Source of the DNA: an uncultured bacterium
GTDB lineage: Bacteria > Acidobacteriota > Thermoanaerobaculia > Multivoradales > J023
Reading direction: 5' to 3'
DNA length: 33,866 nt
Assembly: GCA_937948815.1 (NCBI GenBank)
Contig: CALFAM010000344.1
Coordinates: forward strand, 1-33,866
Position numbers and translations under genes: made by a program. The number at the start of each line of letters is the position of its first letter. Position 1 is the stretch's first letter. Shown one piece after another: positions 8,347 through 16,651 of this stretch. The notes below the pieces were generated by a model. The model was not told the DNA's origin. It searched no databases and saw nothing but the letters and a program-made list of their open reading frames with translations.

Positions 8347-9516
8347 TCAGGGCTTGCGCAAGCCGAGCTGCTGGAGCACGTGGTGCTTCCGGCGACGGTG
8401 CCAGGGCCAGCTGGCGGGTGTCTCGCTGGCGACGACGCCGGGATGCGCCCAGACGCGTCGTGGAATGGTGCGCCAGCCCGCTCGGCTCGGACGCCCGGAA
8501 AGCAAGCGCGCCAGAACCACGGCGGCCGTCGAGATGGTGTCGAGCCCACCGCGCGCTGCCCGCGCGGCGACGAATCGTTCGGGGCCGCGAAGCTGGCCGC
8601 CGAGGGTGACCGCGAGGCTGTGAAGGCGATCACGCGGCCAGAGTGTGTGGGCAGCGAGCGTGGCCATGACCACCGGTAGTGCGAGCCCGAAGTGATCCGC
8701 CCGCTGCGCGAGCTGAGACACCTCGAACGAGTCGTCGGCTGCTGCGATGCGCGCCAGGTCGAGGAGCCCGATCATAGGCCTCGGGGGCGGGATCAGAAGA
8801 TGGTGAATGGCGGCCAGCAAATAAGCGTCGGCTGGCGTCGGACGAAGCTCGAAGAGACCGGGGACCGGACGCGCATCTTCGACGATCGAATCCGAGAGGG
8901 TGGCCGGAGTCATGCCCCAAAGTCGAAAGTGGACTTCGAGCAATGGACGCCCCGGGCGATTGGCCGGCCAAGCATAGCCCTCGTCGGCCCGATAGCGCTC
9001 GACCAGCGGGTCTTCGCTGAGGCTGAGCCAGCCGCTTGCTTCGAGGGCCGCGCGCGCGGCCGTGAATTGGTCGGTGAGGACGAGAACGTCGAGGTCCGAG
9101 GTCGGGCGTTCTTCCGGGGCTGCATAGTAGCGGTCCGCCACATCACAGCCTTTGAACGGCAGCCAGCGGACGCCGGCCTCGTCCAAGGCTGCGCTGACCT
9201 CGGCACGGGCCGCTTCCAGCCGCATCCAATGCACGGCCGCCGACGTTTGGCGTTGCTGCCACGGTTCGGGAATCGGCAGGGCGCGTGTGCGCAGCGCCCG
9301 TGTGAGACCGGGGACGGCCCGGTGGCGATCGAGCAGTGTGAGCGGCATCGAGACCGTGGTCACGAGCGAGTCGAGATCGCCCGCGAGGCCACGTGCGATC
9401 AATCGAACAGCATCCGCAAGATGAAACGGTCGTGAGTCGGTCATCGGGCCGGGCAGCGAATAGGCGTCGAAGGACTCGATGTCGAATCGGGTAAGACAGG
9501 CCTCTGGGAAGCGCAC
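8347..9516 (-). CDS. Nucleotidyltransferase-family protein (PF14907-like)
   Basis: The 389-residue protein has a nucleotidyltransferase-like core: LPFKGCDVADRYY (119-131) followed by RPTSDLDVLV (137-146), where Asp141 and Asp143 form the metal-binding DxD pair. This pattern, a Lys-Gly ahead of an R-x-x-D-x-D strand, is that of the uncharacterised NTP_transf_5 family, often found near polysaccharide or peptide-modification genes. The substrate is unknown. The chosen start is GTG 9516 with AGGA about 10 bases upstream; ATG 9444 (MTDSRPF) is a plausible later start without a good site. The C-terminal tail is rich in Arg, His and Trp. It stands alone on its strand between argH and the glycosidase gene. 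Confidence 0.75.
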   Translation of the reverse strand: MRFPEACLTRFDIESFDAYSLPGPMTDSRPFHLADAVRLIARGLAGDLDSLVTTVSMPLTLLDRHRAVPGLTRALRTRALPIPEPWQQRQTSAAVHWMRLEAARAEVSAALDEAGVRWLPFKGCDVADRYYAAPEERPTSDLDVLVLTDQFTAARAALEASGWLSLSEDPLVERYRADEGYAWPANRPGRPLLEVHFRLWGMTPATLSDSIVEDARPVPGLFELRPTPADAYLLAAIHHLLIPPPRPMIGLLDLARIAAADDSFEVSQLAQRADHFGLALPVVMATLAAHTLWPRDRLHSLAVTLGGQLRGPERFVAARAARGGLDTISTAAVVLARLLSGRPSRAGWRTIPRRVWAHPGVVASETPASWPWHRRRKHHVLQQLGLRKP

Positions 9517-9710
9517 GCTGTTCGCGTCCTGAAGCCTTGCAACGCTACCACGGGTGTGGGCGGCGGCGTGGCGACGCGTGCCGCGCTTGAACTCCTCGAT
9601 CGAGCGGTGCCGGTGCCGCCCTGGCGGTGTTTCGACCCGGCGCGCGGTTCCGAATCGGCGACCGGATGTGAGACGCTGCCGGAAACGCGAATCTTCGGAG
9701 GATGATGATC
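9517..9710. other. Divergent intergenic region
   Basis: Lies between the nucleotidyltransferase gene (minus) and the glycosidase gene (plus), so it must hold promoters for both, but no convincing -10/-35 pair is visible. GGAGG at 9697-9701 is the ribosome site of the glycosidase gene. Confidence 0.5.
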
Positions 9711-11546
9711 GTGGCCAAGATCAGTTGGACGATGAGATGGCTCGCAATCCTCTTGGCGGGGATGCTCGGCGCGGGAGCACTCGAAGCCGTGGCACTCGAG
9801 CCGTTGGATATCGAGATCGAAGGTGAGCTCGGCACCTTCGAAGCCGAGTGGAAGCTCGAGGGAGATGGCGCTCTCCGTACCTTGCGGATCGCGTTAGTCG
9901 CGCCGGAAGCAGCACCGCCGCCGCGCATCCAGGTCACGTGGCGCGTGCCGTCGATCGACGTCGCGGGCTACTGGCACCCCGCCATCGCGATCGACAAGGC
10001 CAACTACTACCGCAACCGCGTGGAGTCGCGCGCTGCCCGAAATGCGCCCGTGGTGGCCTTGTTGAGTGCCGCAGACCGCAACCGTATGACAGTGGCCGTA
10101 TCGGATGCTCTGCGCAAGGTTTCCGTCGGTTCGTACGTCAAGGAAGAAGATGCGCATTTTCATTTCTATGTCGAGCTATTCGCGGAGCCCGAGCCAGCTC
10201 TCGAACGCTATGAAGTGTCGGTGCGCATCGATGGGCGGGACATTCGCTACGAACAGGCCCTCGCCGACGTTGCGGCGTGGTGGGCACGGCAGGACGGATA
10301 CCTGCCGGCTCCGGTGCCGGCCGCGGCCCGAGAACCGATGGTTTCGACCTGGTACAGCTTCCATCAGAACCTCGATCGTGACGAGCTCATGGCGGAGCTC
10401 CGGCTGGCCAAGCCGCTGGGCTACGAGGCCGTGATCGTGGACGACGGCTGGCAGACTCTCGACGGCAACCGGGGCTATGCGTACACCGGAGACTGGAAAC
10501 CAGAGCGGCTCACCGACATGCGGGCCCTGGTCGACGAAGTCCATGCCCTCGGCATGAAGTTTCTGCTGTGGTACTCGCTACCGTTCGTCGGCGAAAAAGC
10601 CGAGAGCTTTGCCCGCTTCGAGGGCAAATACCTTCGTTACTGGGAAAGTCAGGGGACCTATGTGCTCGACCCCCGGTATCCCGAGGTACGCGAAGCCTTG
10701 ATCGAGACGTATGAGAAGGCTCTGGTGGACTGGGATCTCGACGGCTTCAAGCTCGACTTCATCGACCGCTTCATGCCCACCGAGGACACCGAGCTGACCG
10801 CAGCGGACGGCCGAGACTATGCGTCGGTCGATGAGGCCGTCGATCGTCTGATGACCGACATCATGGCGCGCCTACGTCGACTCCGTCCCGCTGTCATGAT
10901 CGAGTTTCGGCAGCGCTACATCGGTCCGCTGATGCGCAAGTACGGCAACATGTTCCGCGCGGTCGACTGTCCGAACAACGCGGTCGCCAACCGCGTCGAG
11001 ACGACCGACTTGCGGCTCCTCTCGGGCACGACCGCGGTGCATTCGGACATGCTCATGTGGCATCCGGACGAGCCCGTTGAACAGGCAGCACAGCAGATGC
11101 TCAATGTGCTCTTCAGCGTGCCGCAACTCTCCGTCAAGCTCGCCCAGGTTCCTGAAGATCACCGCGCTATGGTGGCCTTCTGGACGGGCTACTGGCGGGC
11201 CAATCGTGAGGTTTTGCTCGACGGCACCTTCCGGGCGACCCGGCCGGCCGCGCTCTATCCCATCCTGCGGGCCGAAGCGGCGGACAAGACAATCGTCGGT
11301 CTCTACGAGCCCATGGTGATCGATATCGATCGCGACACGGCCTTCGATGTGGTGAACGCAACGCCGTCGGACGCCATCGTGCTCCGGATCGCTGCGGACC
11401 TTGGCCATCGGATCGTGCGGGTGCGCGATACAGCTGGCAAGCTGGTGACGGAGGAGAAGGTCGATCTGCGTGCAGGCTTGCGAGAAGTCGCGGTGCCGCC
11501 ATCCGGGTTGGTCGAGGTGTCGTCGGCTACGGCCGCCAGGCGTTGA
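9711..11546 (+). CDS. Secreted alpha-galactosidase-like glycoside hydrolase (GH36/clan D type)
   Basis: About 611 residues with an N-terminal signal peptide (MRWLAILLAGMLGAGALEAVA). In numbering from the first ATG at 9702, a beta-rich domain covers about 33-185. A (beta/alpha)8 catalytic domain follows, with VSTWYSFHQN (215-223), VIVDDGWQ (244-251), KFLLWYSLPF (286-295) and nucleophile Asp352 in DGFKLDFIDRF. The probable acid/base Asp422 is in RAVDCPNN. These are hallmarks of GH36/clan D alpha-galactosidases. A C-terminal beta domain ends the protein. GGAGG at 9697-9701 abuts ATG 9702 but sits 9 bases before GTG 9711, so GTG 9711 is preferred; ATGs at 9702 and 9705 are in frame. It would act on alpha-linked galactosides or related glycans outside the cytoplasm. 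The exact sugar is uncertain because clan D specificity drifts. Confidence 0.85.
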   Translation: MAKISWTMRWLAILLAGMLGAGALEAVALEPLDIEIEGELGTFEAEWKLEGDGALRTLRIALVAPEAAPPPRIQVTWRVPSIDVAGYWHPAIAIDKANYYRNRVESRAARNAPVVALLSAADRNRMTVAVSDALRKVSVGSYVKEEDAHFHFYVELFAEPEPALERYEVSVRIDGRDIRYEQALADVAAWWARQDGYLPAPVPAAAREPMVSTWYSFHQNLDRDELMAELRLAKPLGYEAVIVDDGWQTLDGNRGYAYTGDWKPERLTDMRALVDEVHALGMKFLLWYSLPFVGEKAESFARFEGKYLRYWESQGTYVLDPRYPEVREALIETYEKALVDWDLDGFKLDFIDRFMPTEDTELTAADGRDYASVDEAVDRLMTDIMARLRRLRPAVMIEFRQRYIGPLMRKYGNMFRAVDCPNNAVANRVETTDLRLLSGTTAVHSDMLMWHPDEPVEQAAQQMLNVLFSVPQLSVKLAQVPEDHRAMVAFWTGYWRANREVLLDGTFRATRPAALYPILRAEAADKTIVGLYEPMVIDIDRDTAFDVVNATPSDAIVLRIAADLGHRIVRVRDTAGKLVTEEKVDLRAGLREVAVPPSGLVEVSSATAARR

Positions 11547-11703
11547 GCAGGCGTGATGTGAACGGTGCCGTGCGGCGCCGGGAGGCCTGGCTTTCCCAAG
11601 CGCCCAGTTCGTGACAATTGAAGGTGACCATCGTGGTACTTTTCGCAAAAGCAGTACTGAGTAGCACGATCGGGGCGCGTGTCTCGTCCCGAGGGAGCCG
11701 AAC

Positions 11704-12381
11704 ATGAAACGACGTTCATTGTGGTATGCCGTCCTGGGCTTGGCTGCGGTCATGCTGTGGGGCTTGACGTTGATCCCGGCGGTCGGCGCGCAAGAAGCGC
11801 GTGCCGTCAGCGAAGCGCCCGACGAATTCGAGGAGATCGAGCGTCGGCCGGGCGAGGGCGAGCGCTGCATCGTCTGCCGCACGCGAGCGAATGGGGATGA
11901 GGTGGTCGAGATTCGATACAAAGGCCGCACATTCCATGTCAAGTCCATGATGTTCGAGGAGTTCGCGCAATCGCCGGATGTGTTCTTTCGCGACTTGCAA
12001 GCGCGCGGTGCCCTCTTCGACGAGCGCGCCATGGAAAAGCAGCGCTATTCCACGCTGTGGCTTTGGTTCGGTGTCTACGTGCTGCTCGGTCTGGTGTGTG
12101 CAGCGGTGTGCGGCGCGCTGGCGGTCGGCAGAGGGTTAGCTCCCATTCCATGGTTCTTCGCCGGTTTGGCCGGCAACGTCGCCGCCCTCTTCGTGCTTTT
12201 CGTGACCGGCAAACGCTCTCCAGATGCGCCGACATCTTCGAGGCTGACCAAGATTCCGACTACCCATGCGCCGGTTGCCTGCGGTCAGTGTTCCGCAGCC
12301 AACCATCCTTCCGCCACGGCTTGTTCGGGCTGTGGAGAGACGCTTCGTCCCGCCTATGAGGCTGAAGCTGTCCGCGCCTGA
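11704..12381 (+). CDS. Small membrane protein with signal peptide, CxxC and C-terminal zinc ribbon
   Basis: The 225-residue protein is not a family I can name. An N-terminal hydrophobic segment ending VGAQ (residues 9-30) looks like a signal peptide. A short exported domain carries GERCIVCR (Cys55, Cys58) and YKGRTFHVKSMMFEEF, reminiscent of small metal-binding YHS/TRASH-type folds. Two transmembrane helices follow (about 117-139 and 148-168). The tail has two Cys pairs, CGQC (193-196) and CSGC (207-210), forming a zinc-ribbon pattern. GAGGGAG at 11690-11696 is a good ribosome site for ATG 11704. The redox fusion gene follows after 44 bases, suggesting one transcript and a role in metal or redox handling; that is inference. 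The 157 bases upstream show no clear promoter. Confidence 0.75.
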   Translation: MKRRSLWYAVLGLAAVMLWGLTLIPAVGAQEARAVSEAPDEFEEIERRPGEGERCIVCRTRANGDEVVEIRYKGRTFHVKSMMFEEFAQSPDVFFRDLQARGALFDERAMEKQRYSTLWLWFGVYVLLGLVCAAVCGALAVGRGLAPIPWFFAGLAGNVAALFVLFVTGKRSPDAPTSSRLTKIPTTHAPVACGQCSAANHPSATACSGCGETLRPAYEAEAVRA

Positions 12382-12425
12382 TTCGTCCCGTTCGAAGTGA
12401 CCGCCCTCAAGCTGGAGAGAAGTTC

Positions 12426-14753
12426 GTGCCGAAGATTCGCGAGGCGTTCGCCAAAGTCCTAGCCAGCGGCAGCCCTGCCGATCACCGTCGACCGGAGATC
12501 GGTAAGAACAACGAGTCCAACGTCAAAGGGCTCTACATCATCGGAGACCTGGCCGGTGCGCCGGTCATCAAGCTCGCCATGGCGCAAGGCGTGGAAGTCG
12601 TCGAGCACATTGTCGGCCTTCCAGACATGGCCAAGCGCTCGGACGATCCCGAGATGCTCGATGTTCTGATCGTCGGTGCGGGCGCCGCTGGGCTCAACGC
12701 CGCGCTTGCCGCGCAGGACAAGGGGCTGCGGCATGTCGTGCTCGAGAAAGAGGCGATCGCCAATACGATCGAAAACTTCCCCGAGGGCAAATGGGTCTAC
12801 TCGGAGCCGGACAGTCTGCCCGCCAAGGGCAAGCTGTGGCTCGATGGTGCCCGCAAGGAAGATCTGGTTGCGCGATGGCGCCAGATCGTGGCGGACAACG
12901 AGCTCGATGTGCGGGTGGAAGAACCGCTCCAAAGCCTCGAACGCCAGGCCGATGGAACCTTCACCGCCACCAGCTCCAAGGGTGCGTACCGCACGCGCAA
13001 GGTGATCTTGGCCACCGGGCAGCGTGGTAACCCCCGCAAGCTCGGGGTAGACGGCGAGACGCTCGAGCAGGTCTATCACCGGCTCTACTCGCCGAAGAAG
13101 TACAAGAACGAATCGATTGTCGTGGTCGGTGGCGGCAACAGCGCAGTCGAAGCAGCGCTGACGCTGTCGGAGCAGAACAAGGTATTGCTCGCCTACCGCG
13201 GCGGTGAGTTTGCTCGGGTCTTCAAGGACAACCGGGCACAGCTCGACCAGGCTGTCCGCGACGGCCGTATCGAGGTGTCATTCAACACGAACATTGCTCG
13301 TTTCGAGCCGGGGACGGCACATCTGCTGATCGATCGCGGTGGGCACCAGGAAGAGCGTGCTCACCCCATGGATCACGCTTTCGTCTTGATCGGTGCAGAG
13401 CTGCCGGTGGCCTTCCTACGCAAGCTCGGAATCGAGATGGAGAACGACTGGCGCGGTGGCCCTCTGTGGTCGATCGTGTTGACCGCGGCCACTTTCGGCG
13501 GCATGTGGTTGTTCGGGGCCGGCAAGGGCGGCACCGCACCGTGGGGCGCGCCACCCTGGGAGGGGCTGACAGCGTCCTTGGGAAGCGCCGCGATCTGGGT
13601 AGGTGGGCTGATCACACTGCTCGCTGGCGGTGGCCTGATCGTGCGCGGGCTCAAGGCACGGGATCGATGGTCGTGGCTCGGCCTCTCCTTCTTCGTTTGG
13701 TATTCGATCTATGGCATCAAGGTCGGTGCGGGAGAGGAGTTCTGGCCATACAAAGGCTGGGGCTACACCACCCTCTCGCTCGCCGGGCGATCATGGGCCT
13801 TCTGGTACACCGTTGCCTATACCGCCCTGATGACGATTTTCGGTGTCGAGGCGCTCAAGCGCTGGGGGCTCGATCGTCGTGATCGTTTCCAGATTCTGCG
13901 CTACACGAGCCTGCTGTCGTTTCAATGGCTGTTCTTCTTCATCATCCCCGAGTTCCTCTTCCAGTGGGCTGTGAAGTACCAGTGGGTAGGCGAGACCCTG
14001 GCAACCAATCCCCAATTCGCTGATCAGGCCTGGCGTTCGTACGGCTTGATCTATGCGTGGCCGCTGTTCTTCTACACCTGGCTCTATGACCCGCACCAGA
14101 TCTGGGTCGTGTGGGGCGTCTTGCTCACCTTTGGGCTGATTCCTGTGCTCGTTCTGTTCCACGGCAAGCGCTATTGCTCGTGGATCTGTGGCTGTGGAGG
14201 TTTGGCAGAGACCTTTGGCGACCGCTGGCGTCACCTGGCACCGAAAGGCAAGCTGTCCATCAAGCTCGAGCAGATGGGAATGGTCGTCTTGATCCTGGCC
14301 GGAGCGATCACCGTCATCCTTCTCGGCCGCGATACCTGGGGTCTGATGAAGACCGCGGACTGGGGCATCTACGGCTACCGCATCATCGTCGACGTCTGGC
14401 TGGTCGGAATCCTGCCGGTGACGGTCTACCCATTCATGGGTGGCAAGGTGTGGTGTCGGTTCTGGTGCCCGTTGGCCAAGATGATGCAGGTCCAGTCCAA
14501 GATCTTCTCCAAGCTCGGCTGGTCCCGCTTCCACATCGTGGCCAATGACAAGTGCATCGGCTGCAACGAGTGCTCACGCAACTGCCAGGTCGGCATCGAC
14601 GTCATGCAATACGCCTTGAAGCAAGAAGTGCTCGACAACGAGACCTCCTCCTGCATCGGCTGCGGCGTCTGCGTCACCGTCTGCCCCATGGATACCCTCT
14701 CCTTCGACAACAAGCCCGAAAAGAAGAAGAACCTTCTTCCGATCGTTCAGTAG
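12426..14753 (+). CDS. Flavoprotein-polyferredoxin membrane fusion (TrxR-like + NapH/NosR-like + 2x 4Fe-4S)
   Basis: The 775-residue protein has three parts. First, a pyridine-nucleotide/FAD module resembling thioredoxin reductase or YpdA: FAD motif VGAGAAG (83-89), VILATGQRGNP (193-203), NAD(P)H motif VVVGGGNSAVE (232-242). It has no cysteine and thus no redox-active CxxC. Residues 33-64 (VKGLYIIGDLAG onward) match the segment that normally ends such enzymes but here precede the first Rossmann motif. Second, about eight membrane helices (347-672) with Cys584, 588, 590 and Cys677, 681 (CRFWCP), like NapH/NosR membrane ferredoxins. Third, two 4Fe-4S motifs, Cys710/713/716/720 and Cys743/746/749/753. 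Start GTG 12426 has GGAGAGAAG upstream. The likely role is electron transfer between NAD(P)H/FAD and a membrane or periplasmic acceptor; the direction and partner are unknown. Confidence 0.85.
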   Translation: MPKIREAFAKVLASGSPADHRRPEIGKNNESNVKGLYIIGDLAGAPVIKLAMAQGVEVVEHIVGLPDMAKRSDDPEMLDVLIVGAGAAGLNAALAAQDKGLRHVVLEKEAIANTIENFPEGKWVYSEPDSLPAKGKLWLDGARKEDLVARWRQIVADNELDVRVEEPLQSLERQADGTFTATSSKGAYRTRKVILATGQRGNPRKLGVDGETLEQVYHRLYSPKKYKNESIVVVGGGNSAVEAALTLSEQNKVLLAYRGGEFARVFKDNRAQLDQAVRDGRIEVSFNTNIARFEPGTAHLLIDRGGHQEERAHPMDHAFVLIGAELPVAFLRKLGIEMENDWRGGPLWSIVLTAATFGGMWLFGAGKGGTAPWGAPPWEGLTASLGSAAIWVGGLITLLAGGGLIVRGLKARDRWSWLGLSFFVWYSIYGIKVGAGEEFWPYKGWGYTTLSLAGRSWAFWYTVAYTALMTIFGVEALKRWGLDRRDRFQILRYTSLLSFQWLFFFIIPEFLFQWAVKYQWVGETLATNPQFADQAWRSYGLIYAWPLFFYTWLYDPHQIWVVWGVLLTFGLIPVLVLFHGKRYCSWICGCGGLAETFGDRWRHLAPKGKLSIKLEQMGMVVLILAGAITVILLGRDTWGLMKTADWGIYGYRIIVDVWLVGILPVTVYPFMGGKVWCRFWCPLAKMMQVQSKIFSKLGWSRFHIVANDKCIGCNECSRNCQVGIDVMQYALKQEVLDNETSSCIGCGVCVTVCPMDTLSFDNKPEKKKNLLPIVQ

Positions 14754-14770
14754 CGTCTCGACGCGGGGCG

Positions 14771-14790
14771 GGCGCTCCGTCCCGGGCGCC
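14771..14790 (+). terminator. GC-rich hairpin after the redox fusion gene
   Basis: Arms GGCGC/GCGCC and CCG/CGG form an 8-base stem with one bulged T and a TCC loop, 17 bases after the stop. There is no following T run, so it may be a factor-assisted terminator or 3' end stabiliser. Confidence 0.35.
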
Positions 14791-14956
14791 AGCTCACCGC
14801 ACCACTCTGAACGGCCACGACGCGTTCCAGCGCGCGTGCGTCCGCCTTTCCCTGGTTGGACCGCGCGGCTTAGCCCGACCCCGCGAACGCGGAGCTCGAA
14901 CATTCTGTGATGCACATGTCAGATTGAACGGGGTCGTCGCATAGACCTTCTCGAAG

Positions 14957-14994
14957 CCTGCTGGCAATCGTGCCTCCACGGAGGGTGGAGCAGG
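14957..14994 (+). repeat. Inverted repeats in the leader of the hydrolase gene
   Basis: CTCCAC (14974-14979), GGAGG, GTGGAG (14985-14990) form a 6-base stem. An overlapping alternative pairs CCTGCT (14957-14962) with AGCAGG (14989-14994). The loop displays GGAGG. It lies about 90 bases before the start codon, too far to block initiation directly. Confidence 0.3.
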
Positions 14995-15079
14995 ATGCGT
15001 GTGATGCGCGCTGGCAGGAAATCGTGTGTTTGTCGTCGTTCACGCTCGAACGCTGATGACTGAACGAGGAGAAGATCCG

Positions 15080-16642
15080 ATGACCCGATTCCATTTCCTT
15101 CCCGTCGCCTTGCTTTGTTTGCTGACATTTCTGCTCGTCCCGGCGGCAGAAGCCGCGCCGACGTTTCCGACCAACTGTGGGATCTATCCCAACGACTGCG
15201 CGGGTGTCGCGCTCGCTTCGCGTTACGCCACGCGTGGGCTGAGCGACAATCCACGCCTTTTCAATGCGGCGATTCATCCGCCCGAGGTGCAGATGTTCCG
15301 GGTGACCATGGACCTGAACGCCTATCCGAATGCCGTGTGCAATGACGGCTCTCCGGCGGTGTTCTACTTCGCGCCGGCGCCGATCAACTCGATGAACGCG
15401 GACAAGTGGGTGGTTCAGCTCGAGGGCGGCGGCGGCTGTCTCGATGCGGTCGACGAAGCCGGCCTTCATCAAGATTGCATGGACCGGTGGACCGGCCGCG
15501 GCCCGGACTTGCTCGACTTTCCGCGCAAGATGTCGACCGATCTCGATCGCAACGGTGTCACCGACCTGGCCTTTCTGCCCTTCGAAGGGCGAATCCCCGG
15601 CCTGTTGGGCGTCAATACGGTGGTGACGGATCCGACCCAGAATGGCGGCGGCGATGCCTGGAATCGCATCTTCATCAACTACTGCTCGTCCGACCTTTGG
15701 CAAGGGCAAAGTGGCTCCGTCATGCTGGATGGCGGTGAGTGGACCAGCCCGGCGGGGTTCGCGGTTCCGTACGAGCCTCTCGATTCCGCCTTCTTCAACG
15801 GCCATCTCGTGCTCGACAGCGTGCTCGATGCGGTTTCTGCAGGCGTCTGGAGCGACGATCAGGAGCACCGAATCCGTCTCGACGCGGCACCAGAGAAGCT
15901 CTTGTTGGTCGGTGAGTCGGCCGGTGGTGGCGGCGTGAATGCCAACCTCGACTTCGTGGCTGGCAAAGCCGGATGGGGCGCCGATCTGGCCGGGAACGAT
16001 CGCGGCATCACCCTGGGTGTTTCGGGCGCTACGACCCGGCCGCCGCTCGCCTACGATGATTCGACGATCGCCTGGTACACCGGGCCGGTGACCGTCCAGG
16101 AGTGGGACTTCGGCCTCGTGCCACCGGCGCTGGTCGACGTCGACCTCGATGGCAACGGCGTGATCGATACCGATGCGCAGGAATCGGGCGCGCCGCTGCG
16201 ACGCCCGCTCTATGAAAATGTGATCAATGCTTTCGTCGACCAGTCATGCCTGGCGGCCAACACCGATCCGCTGGCGGCCGATCCGGGTCAGCGCCACTGG
16301 CTGTGCTACCGCAGCGCGCCGCTCTATGAAGATGGGCACATCACCACGCCGATTCTGGTGAAGCAGGATCTCGGAGACCCCCTCGTGAGTGCTGGCATCC
16401 CCGCATTCCCGGACGGCATCCGCACCACGATGGGGAGCCTGCCGGGGAACTTCGCCTACTTTGGCCCGCACTGCAACCATCACGAAACCCTTTCGCATGG
16501 TCAGCGATTCAAGCGTGATCGCGTGATCGACGCGGCGGGACGCGTGGTTTCGTACCACACGGCAATCGCAGAGTTCGTGGCGGGTGCCTATGTGTCGATT
16601 TATTTCGAGCCGGGCGTGACCACCCGGAACTGCGCCCCGTAG
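15080..16642 (+). CDS. Secreted pectinacetylesterase/Notum-like hydrolase
   Basis: The 520-residue protein has a signal peptide (residues 1-26, LLCLLTFLLVPAAEA). Motifs typical of the PAE/Notum alpha/beta-hydrolase family are present in order: KWVVQLEGGGGC (109-120), IFINYCSSDLWQG (197-209) and nucleophile Ser280 in LLVGESAGGGGVNAN. An acidic residue candidate lies at Asp430-Asp433 (KQDLGDP) and the catalytic-His candidates are in CNHHE (His467/468). Two Asp/Asn-rich stretches, DLDRNGVTD (154-162) and DVDLDGNGVID (353-363), look like calcium-binding loops. Many paired cysteines fit an exported, disulfide-bonded protein. Start ATG 15080 is preferred over the longer frame from 15026 because GAGGAGAAG precedes it and the signal peptide begins there. 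It probably removes acyl esters from a polysaccharide or glycoconjugate; the substrate is not known. Confidence 0.85.
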   Translation: MTRFHFLPVALLCLLTFLLVPAAEAAPTFPTNCGIYPNDCAGVALASRYATRGLSDNPRLFNAAIHPPEVQMFRVTMDLNAYPNAVCNDGSPAVFYFAPAPINSMNADKWVVQLEGGGGCLDAVDEAGLHQDCMDRWTGRGPDLLDFPRKMSTDLDRNGVTDLAFLPFEGRIPGLLGVNTVVTDPTQNGGGDAWNRIFINYCSSDLWQGQSGSVMLDGGEWTSPAGFAVPYEPLDSAFFNGHLVLDSVLDAVSAGVWSDDQEHRIRLDAAPEKLLLVGESAGGGGVNANLDFVAGKAGWGADLAGNDRGITLGVSGATTRPPLAYDDSTIAWYTGPVTVQEWDFGLVPPALVDVDLDGNGVIDTDAQESGAPLRRPLYENVINAFVDQSCLAANTDPLAADPGQRHWLCYRSAPLYEDGHITTPILVKQDLGDPLVSAGIPAFPDGIRTTMGSLPGNFAYFGPHCNHHETLSHGQRFKRDRVIDAAGRVVSYHTAIAEFVAGAYVSIYFEPGVTTRNCAP

Positions 16643-16651
16643 CCCAGTCGC

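Larger units (their letters stand above)
14754..15079. other. 326-base intergenic region
   Basis: No gene is supported here. It holds a terminator-like hairpin just after the redox gene (14771-14790) and a second inverted repeat (14974-14990) in the presumed leader of the hydrolase gene. No convincing promoter hexamers were found. GAGGAGAAG at 15066-15074 is the ribosome site of the next gene. Confidence 0.6.

Noticed and set aside
6870-8633. 587-codon minus-strand open frame
   Set aside because: Antisense to argH, whose identity is certain.
11632-11655. Imperfect dyad GTACTTTT...AAAAGCAGTAC before the Cys-motif membrane protein gene
   Set aside because: The stem needs a bulge and has only 4-base perfect arms; too weak to call as a terminator or operator.
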